Source: Burkholderiales bacterium
GTDB taxonomy: Bacteria; Pseudomonadota; Gammaproteobacteria; Burkholderiales; Burkholderiaceae_F
Direction of reading: 5' to 3'
DNA: 51,536 nucleotides
NCBI GenBank assembly: GCA_020248785.1
Contig: JADCGX010000048.1
Location: 1 to 51,536, forward strand
A program made the position numbers and the translations under genes. The notes below the pieces were generated by a model, which saw nothing but the letters and a program-made list of their open reading frames with translations, was not told the origin of the DNA and searched no databases. Positions 32,424 to 40,817 of the stretch are shown here, one piece after another. The stretch's first letter is position 1, and each line of letters begins with the position of its first letter.

Positions 32424-33080
32424 ATGCGCAAGTACTTCATCACCGGCCTTCTCATATGGGTCCCGCTCGGCATCACGCTGTGGGTGCTGCACGCGATCCT
32501 CGGCACGCTGGACCGCACGCTCGACCTGCTGCCCGGCGCCTGGCATCCGGACCGGCTGCTGGGCTTTCACCTGCCCGGCTTTGGCCTGCTGCTGACGCTG
32601 CTGATCGTGCTGGTCACCGGCGTGCTCGCCGCCAATTTCATCGGCGCCCGGCTGCTGCGGTGGTGGGAAAACCTGCTGTCGCGCATCCCGATCGTGCGGT
32701 CGATCTACTCGAGCGTGAAGCAGGTGTCCGACACCATGCTCTCGCCCAAGGGCAACGCGTTTCGCAAGGCCGCGCTGGTTGAGTTTCCGCGGCGTGGCCA
32801 GTGGGCCATCGGCCTGGTGGTGGGCAGTCCGGGCGCGGCAATCGAACAGGTGCTGGGCGCCAATGTCGTCACGGTCTTCGTGCCCACGGCGCCCAACCCG
32901 ACCTCGGGCTACACCGTGATCGTCCCGCCGTCGGAATTGAAGGAGTGCGACATGAGCGTCGACGACGCGCTCAGGTTCATCGTCTCGCTTGGGGTGGTCA
33001 CACCGAGCGGCTCGCGCAGCCGCGCCGCGGTCTTGACCTCGGACAGTGCCGCCGCGTCAAGCCAGGCCGCCGTCAGTTGA
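32424..33080 (+). CDS. DUF502 family inner membrane protein
   Basis: The 218-residue protein starts MRKYFITGLLIWVPLGITLWVL and has two N-terminal membrane helices (about 5-27 and 50-75). The conserved signature PIVRSIYSSVKQVSDTM follows, with VEFPRRGQWAIGLVVG, FVPTAPNPTSGY and PPSELKECDMSVDDALRFIVSLG, all diagnostic of DUF502. The soluble part probably faces the cytoplasm. Function is unknown. ATG 32424 is preferred over the overlapping GTG 32421. It lies between fmdB and aspS, the standard context for this family. Confidence 0.9.
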   Translation: MRKYFITGLLIWVPLGITLWVLHAILGTLDRTLDLLPGAWHPDRLLGFHLPGFGLLLTLLIVLVTGVLAANFIGARLLRWWENLLSRIPIVRSIYSSVKQVSDTMLSPKGNAFRKAALVEFPRRGQWAIGLVVGSPGAAIEQVLGANVVTVFVPTAPNPTSGYTVIVPPSELKECDMSVDDALRFIVSLGVVTPSGSRSRAAVLTSDSAAASSQAAVS

Positions 33081-33361
33081 GGCGGCCCGCCTTTGCCTGC
33101 TAAGTTTCGCCCGATGACCCCGCCCGCCCGCACCTGCCTGCCCGCGGCGCCCGAGCGCCGGTGGCCGCACGTCGCCGCTTGCGGCGCGGTCGCTTCGTTC
33201 GCGCGCAGTCGAAACCGCTAGGGTCGGCCGCGAGGGCGGGGCAACGCAGCCCGATCGCGCCGACCCGACGCCGCCCGGCGGGCTTCGCTTCCCGCCATCG
33301 CAACGACAACCCGCAAGAACAACGCCGCACGCGCGGACCACTTTTCGAAACAAGGATTCCC

Positions 33362-35206
33362 ATGCGTACCGACTATGCCGGCTTGGTGGACGCGAAGTTC
33401 ATCGGCCAGACCGTGACCCTGTTCGGCTGGGTGCACCGTCGCCGCGATCACGGCGGCGTGATCTTCATCGACCTGCGTGACCGCGAGGGTCTGGTGCAGG
33501 TGGTGTGCGACCCGGACCGTCCCGGGGTCTTCGGCACCGCCGAGAAGATCCGCAACGAGTACTGCATCAAGGTCACGGGCCTGGTGCGTAAGCGCCCGGA
33601 GGGCACCGTCAACGCCAACCTCGTCTCGGGCGAGATCGAGGTGCTGTGCCAGGGGCTGGAAATCCTCAACCCGTCGGTGCCGCCGCCTTTCCAGCTCGAT
33701 GACGAAGACCTGTCGGAGGTCACGCGGCTGACCCACCGCGTGCTGGACCTGCGCCGCCCGCAGATGCAGAAGAACCTTATGCTGCGCTACAAGGTCGCGA
33801 TGGAGGTGCGCAAGTTCCTCGACGAAAAGGGCTTCGTCGACATCGAGACGCCCATGCTCACCAAGAGCACGCCGGAGGGTGCGCGTGACTACCTGGTGCC
33901 CAGCCGCGTGCACGACGGCATGTTCTTCGCGTTGCCGCAGTCGCCGCAGTTGTTCAAGCAGCTCCTGATGGTGGCGGGCTTTGATCGCTATTACCAGATC
34001 ACCAAGTGCTTCCGCGACGAGGACCTGCGCGCCGATCGCCAGCCCGAGTTCACGCAGATCGACTGCGAGACGAGCTTCCTTGGCGAAGAAGAGATCCGCG
34101 CCACTTTCGAGGACATGGTGCGGCACGTCTTCCGCACGGTGCTGCGGGTGGAGCTGCCCAAGTTCCCAGTCATGACCTATGACGACGCGATGCGCCTGTA
34201 CGGCTCGGACAAGCCTGACCTGCGCGTGAACATGCAGTTCACCGAGCTCACCGACGTGATGCGCGACGTGGACTTCAAGGTGTTCAAGGCCGCCACCGAG
34301 CTGAAGGACGGCCGCGTAGCCGCGCTGCGCGTGCCGCATGGAGCGGATGAGGGCGGCGGGATGCCGCGCAGCGAGATCGACGCCTACACCGAATTCGTGA
34401 AGATCTATGGCGCCAAGGGCCTGGCGTACATCAAGGTCAACGAGCGCGCCAAAGGGCGCGACGGCTTGCAGAGCCCGATCGTGAAGAACATCCACGATGC
34501 CGCGCTCGCCGCGATCCTCGAGCGCACTGGTGCGCAGGATGGCGACCTGATTTTCTTCGGCGCCGATCGCGCCAAGGCGGTGGCCGATGCGCTCGGCGCA
34601 CTGCGCGTGAAAATTGGCCACAGCGAGTTCGGCCGCCGGCATGGCCTGTCGACGCCGGGCTGGCAACCGCTGTGGGTGATCGACTTCCCCAGCTTCGAGT
34701 ACGACGAGGAGGACGATCGCTTCGTCGCCGCACACCATCCGTTCACCAGCCCCAAGGACGGCCACGAGGACTGGCTGGAGTCAGACCCCGCGCGTTGCCG
34801 TGCCAAGGCGTACGACATGGTGCTCAACGGCATCGAACTCGGTGGCGGCAGCGTGCGGATCCATCGCGCCGACGTACAGGAAAAGGTGTTCCGCGCGCTG
34901 AAGATCGGCCCTGAGGACCAGCGCAAGAAGTTCGGCTTCCTGCTGGACGCCCTGCAATATGGCGCGCCCCCGCATGGCGGCATCGCGCTCGGTCTGGACC
35001 GCTTCGTGATGTTGATGGCCGGCGCCGACAGCCTGCGCGACGTGATCGCCTTCCCCAAGACGCAGCGCGCCCAGTGCCTGCTGACGCAGGCGCCGAGCGA
35101 GGTCGACGAGAAGCAGCTGCGCGAGCTGCACATCAAGCTGCGCGACCCTGCGGTGGATCGCGTGGCCGCGCCGGGTGCCGCGCCGGCGCGGCACGAGTTC
35201 GGGTGA
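33362..35206 (+). CDS. aspS: Aspartyl-tRNA synthetase
   Basis: The 614-residue protein is a complete class IIb synthetase. It has an N-terminal OB-fold anticodon-binding domain ([19 protein letters not shown]), a class II catalytic core (motif 2 region [20 protein letters not shown] and motif 3 region [16 protein letters not shown]), and the bacterial GAD insertion domain between. The length is normal for bacterial AspRS. Beta-proteobacterial enzymes of this type usually also charge tRNA-Asn when AsnRS is missing; that cannot be tested here. ATG 33362 follows AAGGATTCC and starts exactly at the homology (MRTDYAG). The next gene starts two bases after its stop. Confidence 0.97.
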   Translation: MRTDYAGLVDAKFIGQTVTLFGWVHRRRDHGGVIFIDLRDREGLVQVVCDPDRPGVFGTAEKIRNEYCIKVTGLVRKRPEGTVNANLVSGEIEVLCQGLEILNPSVPPPFQLDDEDLSEVTRLTHRVLDLRRPQMQKNLMLRYKVAMEVRKFLDEKGFVDIETPMLTKSTPEGARDYLVPSRVHDGMFFALPQSPQLFKQLLMVAGFDRYYQITKCFRDEDLRADRQPEFTQIDCETSFLGEEEIRATFEDMVRHVFRTVLRVELPKFPVMTYDDAMRLYGSDKPDLRVNMQFTELTDVMRDVDFKVFKAATELKDGRVAALRVPHGADEGGGMPRSEIDAYTEFVKIYGAKGLAYIKVNERAKGRDGLQSPIVKNIHDAALAAILERTGAQDGDLIFFGADRAKAVADALGALRVKIGHSEFGRRHGLSTPGWQPLWVIDFPSFEYDEEDDRFVAAHHPFTSPKDGHEDWLESDPARCRAKAYDMVLNGIELGGGSVRIHRADVQEKVFRALKIGPEDQRKKFGFLLDALQYGAPPHGGIALGLDRFVMLMAGADSLRDVIAFPKTQRAQCLLTQAPSEVDEKQLRELHIKLRDPAVDRVAAPGAAPARHEFG

Positions 35207-35207
35207 G

Positions 35208-36512
35208 ATGGGCCGCGGGTCGGCGCGCAATGCAGGTCGCGCGGCATCGCTGTCCGGTCGGCATAGTGGTGCGTTGGCTATCGTTCTGGTGCTCACATGC
35301 GTCAGCGCGAGCGCCGAGTTGCGCTATGCCGTGCATATCGATGCACGCGATCCGCTAGTCGCCAACTTCGAGATGAAGGGACCTGACGGCAGGCCCTTCG
35401 GAGGTGGCAAAACGGTCGCACCGCGCGGCCAGCACTTCGGCTCCGCGGTGCAAGTCGACGGTGTTCGCTGTGATGGACGGCTTCTGACTGCCGTCGCCCA
35501 GTCGACGTGGAGGCTGCCGGACCGAGGGTGCCGCCGGCTAAATTGGCGGAGCCCGCTCGTTGAGCTGGGCGCGCGAGGCGTCGACGCCTCCCGACAGCAC
35601 AGCCTGTACGCAGCTGATGCAGGGTTCTGGCTCATCGCTGAACCGGCCTCGCTGTTGCGTGTATCCGGCTTTGACGGTGAGGCGCCGATGGACGTCCGCG
35701 GGCCGCCGCTGGTGGGAACTGTTGATGGGCGGACGGCCCAAGTTCCTGGGCTGGCAGAGGCGCCTGGATTTTTTGTGCTCGGTGCTCCGAGTCTGCGACG
35801 CATGACCGCTGCTGGCATCCGGGCGATTCATGTCAATGCGACGAAGCTCGATCTGGCGCCCATCGAGCGGCTTCATGCCGAGTCAATTGAGTTCTTCATG
35901 CGCGTCACGGGCACGCCGTTACTGGCTGCACCGATCGTCGTGGTGTGGCTGCCGGTCGATGCGTCAGTCGGAGAGGCAGGCGGCGCTGCCGGCCGCGATG
36001 GGTTTCTCGCGAACGTCGTCGTGCGCGACGGCGCGCCGCTGCCTGAGGAAACGCCACTGACCTTGCATGTGCTGTTGCACGAACAGTTCCATCAGCTCGT
36101 CCGGCCGCCGACGCCGCTGCCCACATGGCTCAATGAGAGCCTCGCGGAGTTCTATGCCCGGCGCGCGGCGGAAGAGGCGCGTTTGGATGCCGGCGCACGC
36201 GCCGTGCTGGAAGCCCGCTACCCGCCGCTCGATGCGGCGCCGCGCGTGCGTCTGCTGCAGATCCAACGAGAGATCGACGCCGGTAATGGCGAGAACTACG
36301 CTCGCTTGTACATCGACGGCTCAAACTTCTGGATGGCGGTACACCGCGCCATTGTGGCCAATGGTCACGCCGCGGGGATCGATGACTTGATGCCATTGCT
36401 GCTCGCGCGGCCCGTCCCGACTGCCGAACTGCCGGCGTCGTGGATCGGGTCACTGCGCGAAGCGGCCGGTCCGGCCTTTGATGAATTGATGGCACGGTTC
36501 GTGGGGTCGTGA
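35208..36512 (+). CDS. Exported HExxH metalloprotein, M61/M1-like (gluzincin) predicted peptidase
   Basis: The 434-residue protein has a signal peptide (basic start, hydrophobic LAIVLVLTCVSASA, cleavage about residue 37). I do not recognise a named family. It contains LLHEQFHQL with HEQFH at 291-295, then WLNESLAEFYA with Asn309, Glu310 and Glu314. A HExxH followed 18 residues later by a Glu in an NE..xEF helix is the zinc site of gluzincins such as M1 and M61 aminopeptidases. It is therefore predicted to be a periplasmic zinc peptidase, active site complete. The gene starts 1 nt after the aspS stop and its stop overlaps the nudB ATG, so it is in an operon with them. Its base composition is somewhat lower in GC than aspS. 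Confidence 0.8.
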   Translation: MGRGSARNAGRAASLSGRHSGALAIVLVLTCVSASAELRYAVHIDARDPLVANFEMKGPDGRPFGGGKTVAPRGQHFGSAVQVDGVRCDGRLLTAVAQSTWRLPDRGCRRLNWRSPLVELGARGVDASRQHSLYAADAGFWLIAEPASLLRVSGFDGEAPMDVRGPPLVGTVDGRTAQVPGLAEAPGFFVLGAPSLRRMTAAGIRAIHVNATKLDLAPIERLHAESIEFFMRVTGTPLLAAPIVVVWLPVDASVGEAGGAAGRDGFLANVVVRDGAPLPEETPLTLHVLLHEQFHQLVRPPTPLPTWLNESLAEFYARRAAEEARLDAGARAVLEARYPPLDAAPRVRLLQIQREIDAGNGENYARLYIDGSNFWMAVHRAIVANGHAAGIDDLMPLLLARPVPTAELPASWIGSLREAAGPAFDELMARFVGS

Positions 36513-36967
36513 TGATGGCCTACAAACTCCCCGAGTCCGTCCTCGTCGTCATCCACACGCCCGCGCTCGAGGTGCTGTTGCTCGAGCGCGCCGATCATCC
36601 TGGCTTCTGGCAGTCGGTGACCGGCAGCCGTGCCTCGCTCGACGAGCCGCTGGTGCAGACCTGCGCGCGCGAGGTGGCTGAAGAAACCGGGTTTGCGGCG
36701 CCCACGGAGCGCTTTGTGAATTGGCGGCTCACGCACCGCTACGACATATTTCAGCAATGGCGCCACCGCTACGCTCCCGGCGTGACTGAAAACACCGAGT
36801 ACGTGTTCGGCTTGCTGGTGCCGCAGATGTTCACGCCACGACTTGCGCCGCGCGAGCACCGCGCCTGGCGCTGGCTGCCATGGACGGCGGCTGCGGATGC
36901 CTGCTTTTCCTGGACCAACGCGCAGGCAGTGCGGCGCCTGCCCGCACTGCGGGGCGTGCAGTCATGA
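36512..36967 (+). CDS. nudB: Dihydroneopterin triphosphate diphosphatase (Nudix)
   Basis: The 151-residue Nudix hydrolase starts M(M)AYKLPESVLVVIHT and contains ERADHPGFWQSVTGSR, then LVQTCAREVAEETGF. The REV.EE.GF half of the Nudix box is intact, but the preceding Gly-to-Glu spacing is G-x6-E rather than G-x5-E. The LVVI...LLLER and FWQSVTGS features are those of NudB, which removes pyrophosphate from dihydroneopterin triphosphate in folate synthesis. It is also in the usual place, downstream of aspS. The ATG at 36512 shares its A with the upstream TGA; ATG 36515 is possible. The stop overlaps the next gene (ATGA). Confidence 0.88.
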   Translation: MMAYKLPESVLVVIHTPALEVLLLERADHPGFWQSVTGSRASLDEPLVQTCAREVAEETGFAAPTERFVNWRLTHRYDIFQQWRHRYAPGVTENTEYVFGLLVPQMFTPRLAPREHRAWRWLPWTAAADACFSWTNAQAVRRLPALRGVQS

Positions 36968-37509
36968 CCGTTCCAATCCAACTCGATGTGCGCCGCACCG
37001 GCAAGTGCTTCGACGCGCAGGCCCGGCTCGACCTGCCGGCCGAAGCGCCGGTCGTGTGGGGCGTCATCACGCAGTACGAGACGCTGGCGCACTTCATGCC
37101 GGGAATTCGCGCCTGTCGCGTCACGAGCCAGCAGGCCCCGGGCGCCGACGGCATCGAGCGGCTCACGCTCGAGCAGACGGGTGAGTTCCGCCTGCTGCTG
37201 CTGTCCCAGACGATCCGCGTCACGCTCGATGTGCAGCAGTTGCCGATGCAATGGGCCGAGGCACGCGCGCAGCGCTTCGAGGTGAGCGCGCTGAACGTGC
37301 GTGCGCTCGATTTGTTCGAGGGCCGCTATGAACTGAAGCCGCACGGCACGCGCGGCAAGGCACGCGTCGAGTTGCACTACACGGCGAAGATCGTGTTGCG
37401 CGTGCCGCCTCCGCCCGCCATCGGCAGCGCCGCCGTCCGACAGAACCTTCTCGCGCAACTGCGCGCGATCGAGGGCGAGGTGGGCCGACGCGCCGCGGGG
37501 GCCGGCTGA
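36964..37509 (+). CDS. SRPBCC/START-like lipid-binding-fold protein (paralogue 1, cytoplasmic)
   Basis: The 181-residue protein contains LDLPAEAPVVWGVITQYETLAHFMPGIRACRVTS, split here around the conserved W..ITQYE..A.FMPG pattern of polyketide cyclase/coenzyme Q-binding (SRPBCC) proteins. It also has FRLLLLSQTIRVTLDV and FEGRYEL. There is no signal peptide. The ATG overlaps the nudB stop (ATGA) and the stop overlaps the following paralogue (TGATG), so all three are translationally coupled. Members bind hydrophobic ligands in a helix-grip pocket; the ligand here is unknown. Confidence 0.78.
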   Translation: MTVPIQLDVRRTGKCFDAQARLDLPAEAPVVWGVITQYETLAHFMPGIRACRVTSQQAPGADGIERLTLEQTGEFRLLLLSQTIRVTLDVQQLPMQWAEARAQRFEVSALNVRALDLFEGRYELKPHGTRGKARVELHYTAKIVLRVPPPPAIGSAAVRQNLLAQLRAIEGEVGRRAAGAG

Positions 37510-38186
37510 TGCGCGGCACGCAGCGCGCGCGGCGCGCGCTGCTCGTGGCCTACGCCGCGTTGCCGCTGGCCGCGGCCGCGACGCCGCGGTCGGTGCCATC
37601 GGCGCCGCCGACGCCCGGCGGCCTGACCCTGGAGGTGACGCGCGACGGCGATGCCTTCGTCGTGACCGCGCATGCAGACCTGCTGGCTGACGCTCGCACG
37701 GCCTGGGACACGATCACCGATCTTGAGCGTCTGCCGCAGTTCGTGCCAAACATCACGCGGGTACGCGTGTTGTCGCGCCAGCCGCAGGCCAGCGGCGAGC
37801 TCTTGGCGGTTGCCTTCGACGGCAGCTTTCGCCTGTTCTTCCTGTCGTTTCCGACCCATGTATGGCTCGATGTCGAGCACGTGCCGTACACCGACGTGCT
37901 GTCGCGCCTGCGGCCGCCGCCGCCCGGGGAAACCAGCCCGTCCTCGCTCAAGCGCTTTAGTGGGCGCTACACGCTGACGACCGTGGGCGCCGGTCGGGGC
38001 GGGGCCACGCGCGTGCGGTTCGATTACAACGCCGAGTTCGCGTTGGCGCAGCCGCTGCCTCCGGTGCTGGGCACATTGTTTGGCACCGCTGCCGTGCGTG
38101 CGATGCTGCGCGAGCAGTTCGCGGCGCTGGTCGCCGAGATCGAGCGGCGCGCGCGCGCACGGCAAGGGCTGCAACCCTCGCGGTGA
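37509..38186 (+). CDS. SRPBCC/START-like protein (paralogue 2, exported)
   Basis: The 225-residue protein has an N-terminal signal peptide (RRALLVAYAALPLAAAATP) and then the same fold as its upstream neighbour. Shared patterns are DARTAWDTITDLERLPQFVPNI, FRLFFLSFPTHVWLDV, FSGRYTL, and a C-terminus with GTAAVRAMLREQFAALVAEIE. The two genes are tandem duplicates, one kept in the cytoplasm and one sent to the periplasm. A proline-rich loop (LRPPPPGETSPSS) is unique to this copy. Start ATG 37509 overlaps the previous stop. Its own stop codon (38184-38186) lies inside a 12-bp tandem repeat. Ligand unknown. Confidence 0.78.
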   Translation: MRGTQRARRALLVAYAALPLAAAATPRSVPSAPPTPGGLTLEVTRDGDAFVVTAHADLLADARTAWDTITDLERLPQFVPNITRVRVLSRQPQASGELLAVAFDGSFRLFFLSFPTHVWLDVEHVPYTDVLSRLRPPPPGETSPSSLKRFSGRYTLTTVGAGRGGATRVRFDYNAEFALAQPLPPVLGTLFGTAAVRAMLREQFAALVAEIERRARARQGLQPSR

Positions 38187-38231
38187 TCGGCGCTGTGATC
38201 GCCGCTGTGATCGCCGCTGTGATCGCCGATG
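38184..38231. repeat. 12-bp tandem repeat, four copies
   Basis: Four consecutive copies of TGATCGCCGCTG (with single changes in the first and last) run from 38184 to 38231. The first copy includes the stop codon of the SRPBCC gene. The same bases fall in the upstream part of the next frame, where they would read as repeats of the 4-residue unit AVIA. Such a short array is prone to slippage and could alter the spacing between the two genes. Confidence 0.9.
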
Positions 38232-38263
38232 GCCACCGCGGCCGGCATTGCTATCGTGCCCCG

Positions 38264-39883
38264 GTGATCGGCTTGGCCTCCCCTGTCTTGTCCCCGCGCT
38301 CCGCGGCGTTGACCGCTGCCGCGCTGCTGCTGGCGGGATGCGCCAGCGTGCCCAGCGGCACCTTCGGTACCGCGGGCACCACCGACCCCGTCTACAGCCA
38401 GCCGCCGGTGGCCGAGCACCTCGTGCGGCAGGATGACACCGGCCGCTGTGCGCGCCTGCTGCGCGATGCCGATCACGCGATCGACGCGGCCGGGCTGCGC
38501 GACGCGATGACCACCCGCGTGCCGGGTTTCCCGTACCTGCGCGTGGACCGGCTGACTGCCGCGCTTGCGCCGGCCTCGACGAGCTCGATCGAGTTCGTCG
38601 CCTGGTCGCATCTGCTGGCGCAGCTCGATCAGAACGCCAGGCGCTTCGAGCTCGCCAACGCGCCGCCAGAGAGCACGCGCATGGCTGTCATCGAACTGTG
38701 CCGCACGGTGCTCGCCAATGCCGACGATCTGCCGCAGTGGCGCGCTGCGCTGCTGACGGCCGCGCGCGTGCCCGACGACTATTCGACAGGCCTGCGTGCA
38801 CTGGGCCTGTACCCGCTGACGCGGCATGCCTTTGCTGCCGGGGTGCAGACCTGGCAGAAGCAGACCAGCGAGGTCTTTGCGCTGCCCCTGGGGCAGTTGC
38901 CGCAGTTGGGGCGGCTGGTGCGCTATGCACCCTCGCCGGCGGCGCCACAGCCAATGCCCGCCCTTGCCCAGGCCCCGCACCTCGGCCTGCCGATCCGCAG
39001 CGATGCCGCGTTGCAGGCGCTGGTGCTGCGCCATGCTCCGCTGCTCGACGTCGACACCGCCACGGGCGACGACCGCATCGGCAGCTTGCGCTGGGAGGAG
39101 AAGGGCGAGGCGCTCCGCGTGACGGCCGATTCGACCCGGCCCGCCGCCTACGTCCGCTTTGCCCACACCTTGATCGACGGTCGGCCACATTTGCAGATCG
39201 TCTATGCGTTCTGGTTCAACGCGCGGCCGGCGGCGAGCGCGGTCGATCCGCTGGCCGGCGCGCTGGATGGCATCCTCTGGCGCGTCACGCTGGACGCGCG
39301 GGGCGACGCTCTTGTGTACGACAGCATCCACCCCTGCGGCTGCTATCACAAGTTCTTCGCCACCAGCCGCGTGCAGCCGCGGCCGGCGCCGCGCCGCAGC
39401 GCCACCGGGGAGGCAGAAGGCACGTTCGACGAGACGCTGTTCATGCCGCAGGCGAGCCCCGTCGACGTGGGGCAGGGCGAGCGCGTGCTGCTGCGGGTTG
39501 CCAGCCGTACGCACTATCTGCAACGCGTGCTGGTGGTGCCGCGGGACGCCGCCCTGCCCGATGCGCAGCCGCTTGCCTACGCGCTGCGCGACGATGACGA
39601 GCTGCGCTCGCTGCCGCTGCCGGATGCCAGCGGTGTACCGGCCGACGCAGGCGCGGTGGCCGATGCGCGCCGCAGCGTGTTTGGCCCCGAAGGGTTCATC
39701 GACGGCACCGAGCGTGCCGAGCGTTTCTACTTCTGGCCGATGGGTATCGATAGTGCAGGGCAGATGCGCCAGTGGGGCCGCCATGCCACCGCCTTTGTCG
39801 GCCGCCGCCACTTTGACGACGCCACGCTGATCGACCGCTACTTCGAGGTGCTTGCGGCGCCGGCGGTGATCGGCCAGCGGTGA
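38264..39883 (+). CDS. Large lipoprotein of unknown function
   Basis: The 539-residue protein is predicted to be a lipoprotein. The N-terminus has a hydrophobic stretch ending LTAAALLLAGCASVPSG, where LAGC is a lipobox with the acylated Cys about 27 residues from GTG 38264. I do not recognise the mature domain. It shows YLRVDRLTAAL, ELCRTVLANADDLPQWRAAL, HAFAAGVQTWQKQ and VYDSIHPCGCYHKFF, with no obvious catalytic motif. The frame is open back to 38183, through the 12-bp repeat, so the start is uncertain. It follows the exported SRPBCC protein on the same strand, and both would sit in or at the periplasm. Confidence 0.7.
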   Translation: MIGLASPVLSPRSAALTAAALLLAGCASVPSGTFGTAGTTDPVYSQPPVAEHLVRQDDTGRCARLLRDADHAIDAAGLRDAMTTRVPGFPYLRVDRLTAALAPASTSSIEFVAWSHLLAQLDQNARRFELANAPPESTRMAVIELCRTVLANADDLPQWRAALLTAARVPDDYSTGLRALGLYPLTRHAFAAGVQTWQKQTSEVFALPLGQLPQLGRLVRYAPSPAAPQPMPALAQAPHLGLPIRSDAALQALVLRHAPLLDVDTATGDDRIGSLRWEEKGEALRVTADSTRPAAYVRFAHTLIDGRPHLQIVYAFWFNARPAASAVDPLAGALDGILWRVTLDARGDALVYDSIHPCGCYHKFFATSRVQPRPAPRRSATGEAEGTFDETLFMPQASPVDVGQGERVLLRVASRTHYLQRVLVVPRDAALPDAQPLAYALRDDDELRSLPLPDASGVPADAGAVADARRSVFGPEGFIDGTERAERFYFWPMGIDSAGQMRQWGRHATAFVGRRHFDDATLIDRYFEVLAAPAVIGQR

Positions 39884-40004
39884 TCGCAAGGTCAGGCGTA
39901 GTGCGCTCCAGGCAGCCGCGCCGCGAGGCGGTACAGTCCGCTTGCGCGCGCCTGTCATTGGCCATCGCGCGCGCCACGCCGCCCGCCTGCCTGCCCGAGA
40001 TCCC

Positions 40005-40817
40005 ATGAAGTTGAAGGTCGCCACGTACAACATCCACAAGGGTGTGACGCAGTTCCGTGGGCGGCCGCGCATTCACGAGGTGCGGGTGGCGCTGAACAGC
40101 ATGGACGCCGACATCGTGTTCCTGCAGGAGGTGCAGGACCGCAATGAGCGGCTGGCGCGCCACCCCAACTATCACAAGGGCACGCAGCTCGACTTCTTGT
40201 GCGCCGGTGGCTATGCGCACCGCGCCTACGGCATGAACGCCGTGTACCCGCACGGTCACCATGGCAACGCGATCCTGTCGCGCCACACCATCCACAACTT
40301 CACCAACCACGACGTGTCGGACCACGCGCTCGAAAAGCGCGGGCTGCTGCACGCCGTGGCGCACGCCAACGGCAACGGCGGCGCGGCGGTGGACGTACAC
40401 CTGATCTGCGTGCACTTTGGCCTCATCAACCGCAGCCGCTTGCGGCAGGCGAGCTTCCTGATCGACTTCGTCGAACAGGAGGTGCCGCGCGGGGCGCCCC
40501 TGATCATCGCCGGCGACTTCAACGACTGGCAGCGCGGCGTCGATGCGCTGCTGCGTGGTCGCCTGAGCCTGCACGAGGTCGGCACCGATTTGGTGCCCGA
40601 GCAGCGCAGCGTGCTGGACCGCATGCTGCCGTGGCGTGGCGGCCGCGATGCGAAGGTGAGCGTGGCGCGCACCTTTCCGAGCTTCGCTCCCTGGCTCACG
40701 CTCGATCGCATCTACGTGCGCGGCTTCAAGGTGCTGTCGATACAAGTGCCCAAGGGCTTGACCTGGGCGCGTCGCTCGGACCACGCGCCGCTGATCGCCG
40801 AGATCGAGCTGTCGTGA
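40005..40817 (+). CDS. Endonuclease/exonuclease/phosphatase (EEP) family protein, YbhP-like
   Basis: The 270-residue protein starts MKLKVATYNIHKGV and continues DADIVFLQEVQDR, HGHHGNAILSR, LIIAGDFNDW and a terminal RSDHAPLIAEIEL. These are the EEP catalytic elements: the Asn of YNIH, the Glu of LQEV, the Asp/Asn of GDFND and the SDH triad. The fold hydrolyses phosphodiester or phosphomonoester bonds with Mg2+. The gene overlaps the cardiolipin synthase gene at GTGA. This matches the E. coli ybhP-clsB arrangement and suggests a membrane-lipid role in preference to DNA repair. ATG 40005 is chosen by homology; the frame is open to 39942 upstream. Confidence 0.9.
   Translation: MKLKVATYNIHKGVTQFRGRPRIHEVRVALNSMDADIVFLQEVQDRNERLARHPNYHKGTQLDFLCAGGYAHRAYGMNAVYPHGHHGNAILSRHTIHNFTNHDVSDHALEKRGLLHAVAHANGNGGAAVDVHLICVHFGLINRSRLRQASFLIDFVEQEVPRGAPLIIAGDFNDWQRGVDALLRGRLSLHEVGTDLVPEQRSVLDRMLPWRGGRDAKVSVARTFPSFAPWLTLDRIYVRGFKVLSIQVPKGLTWARRSDHAPLIAEIELS

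Noticed and set aside
38184-38231. Possible CRISPR array
   Set aside because: The units are contiguous 12-bp copies without spacers, and no cas gene is near.
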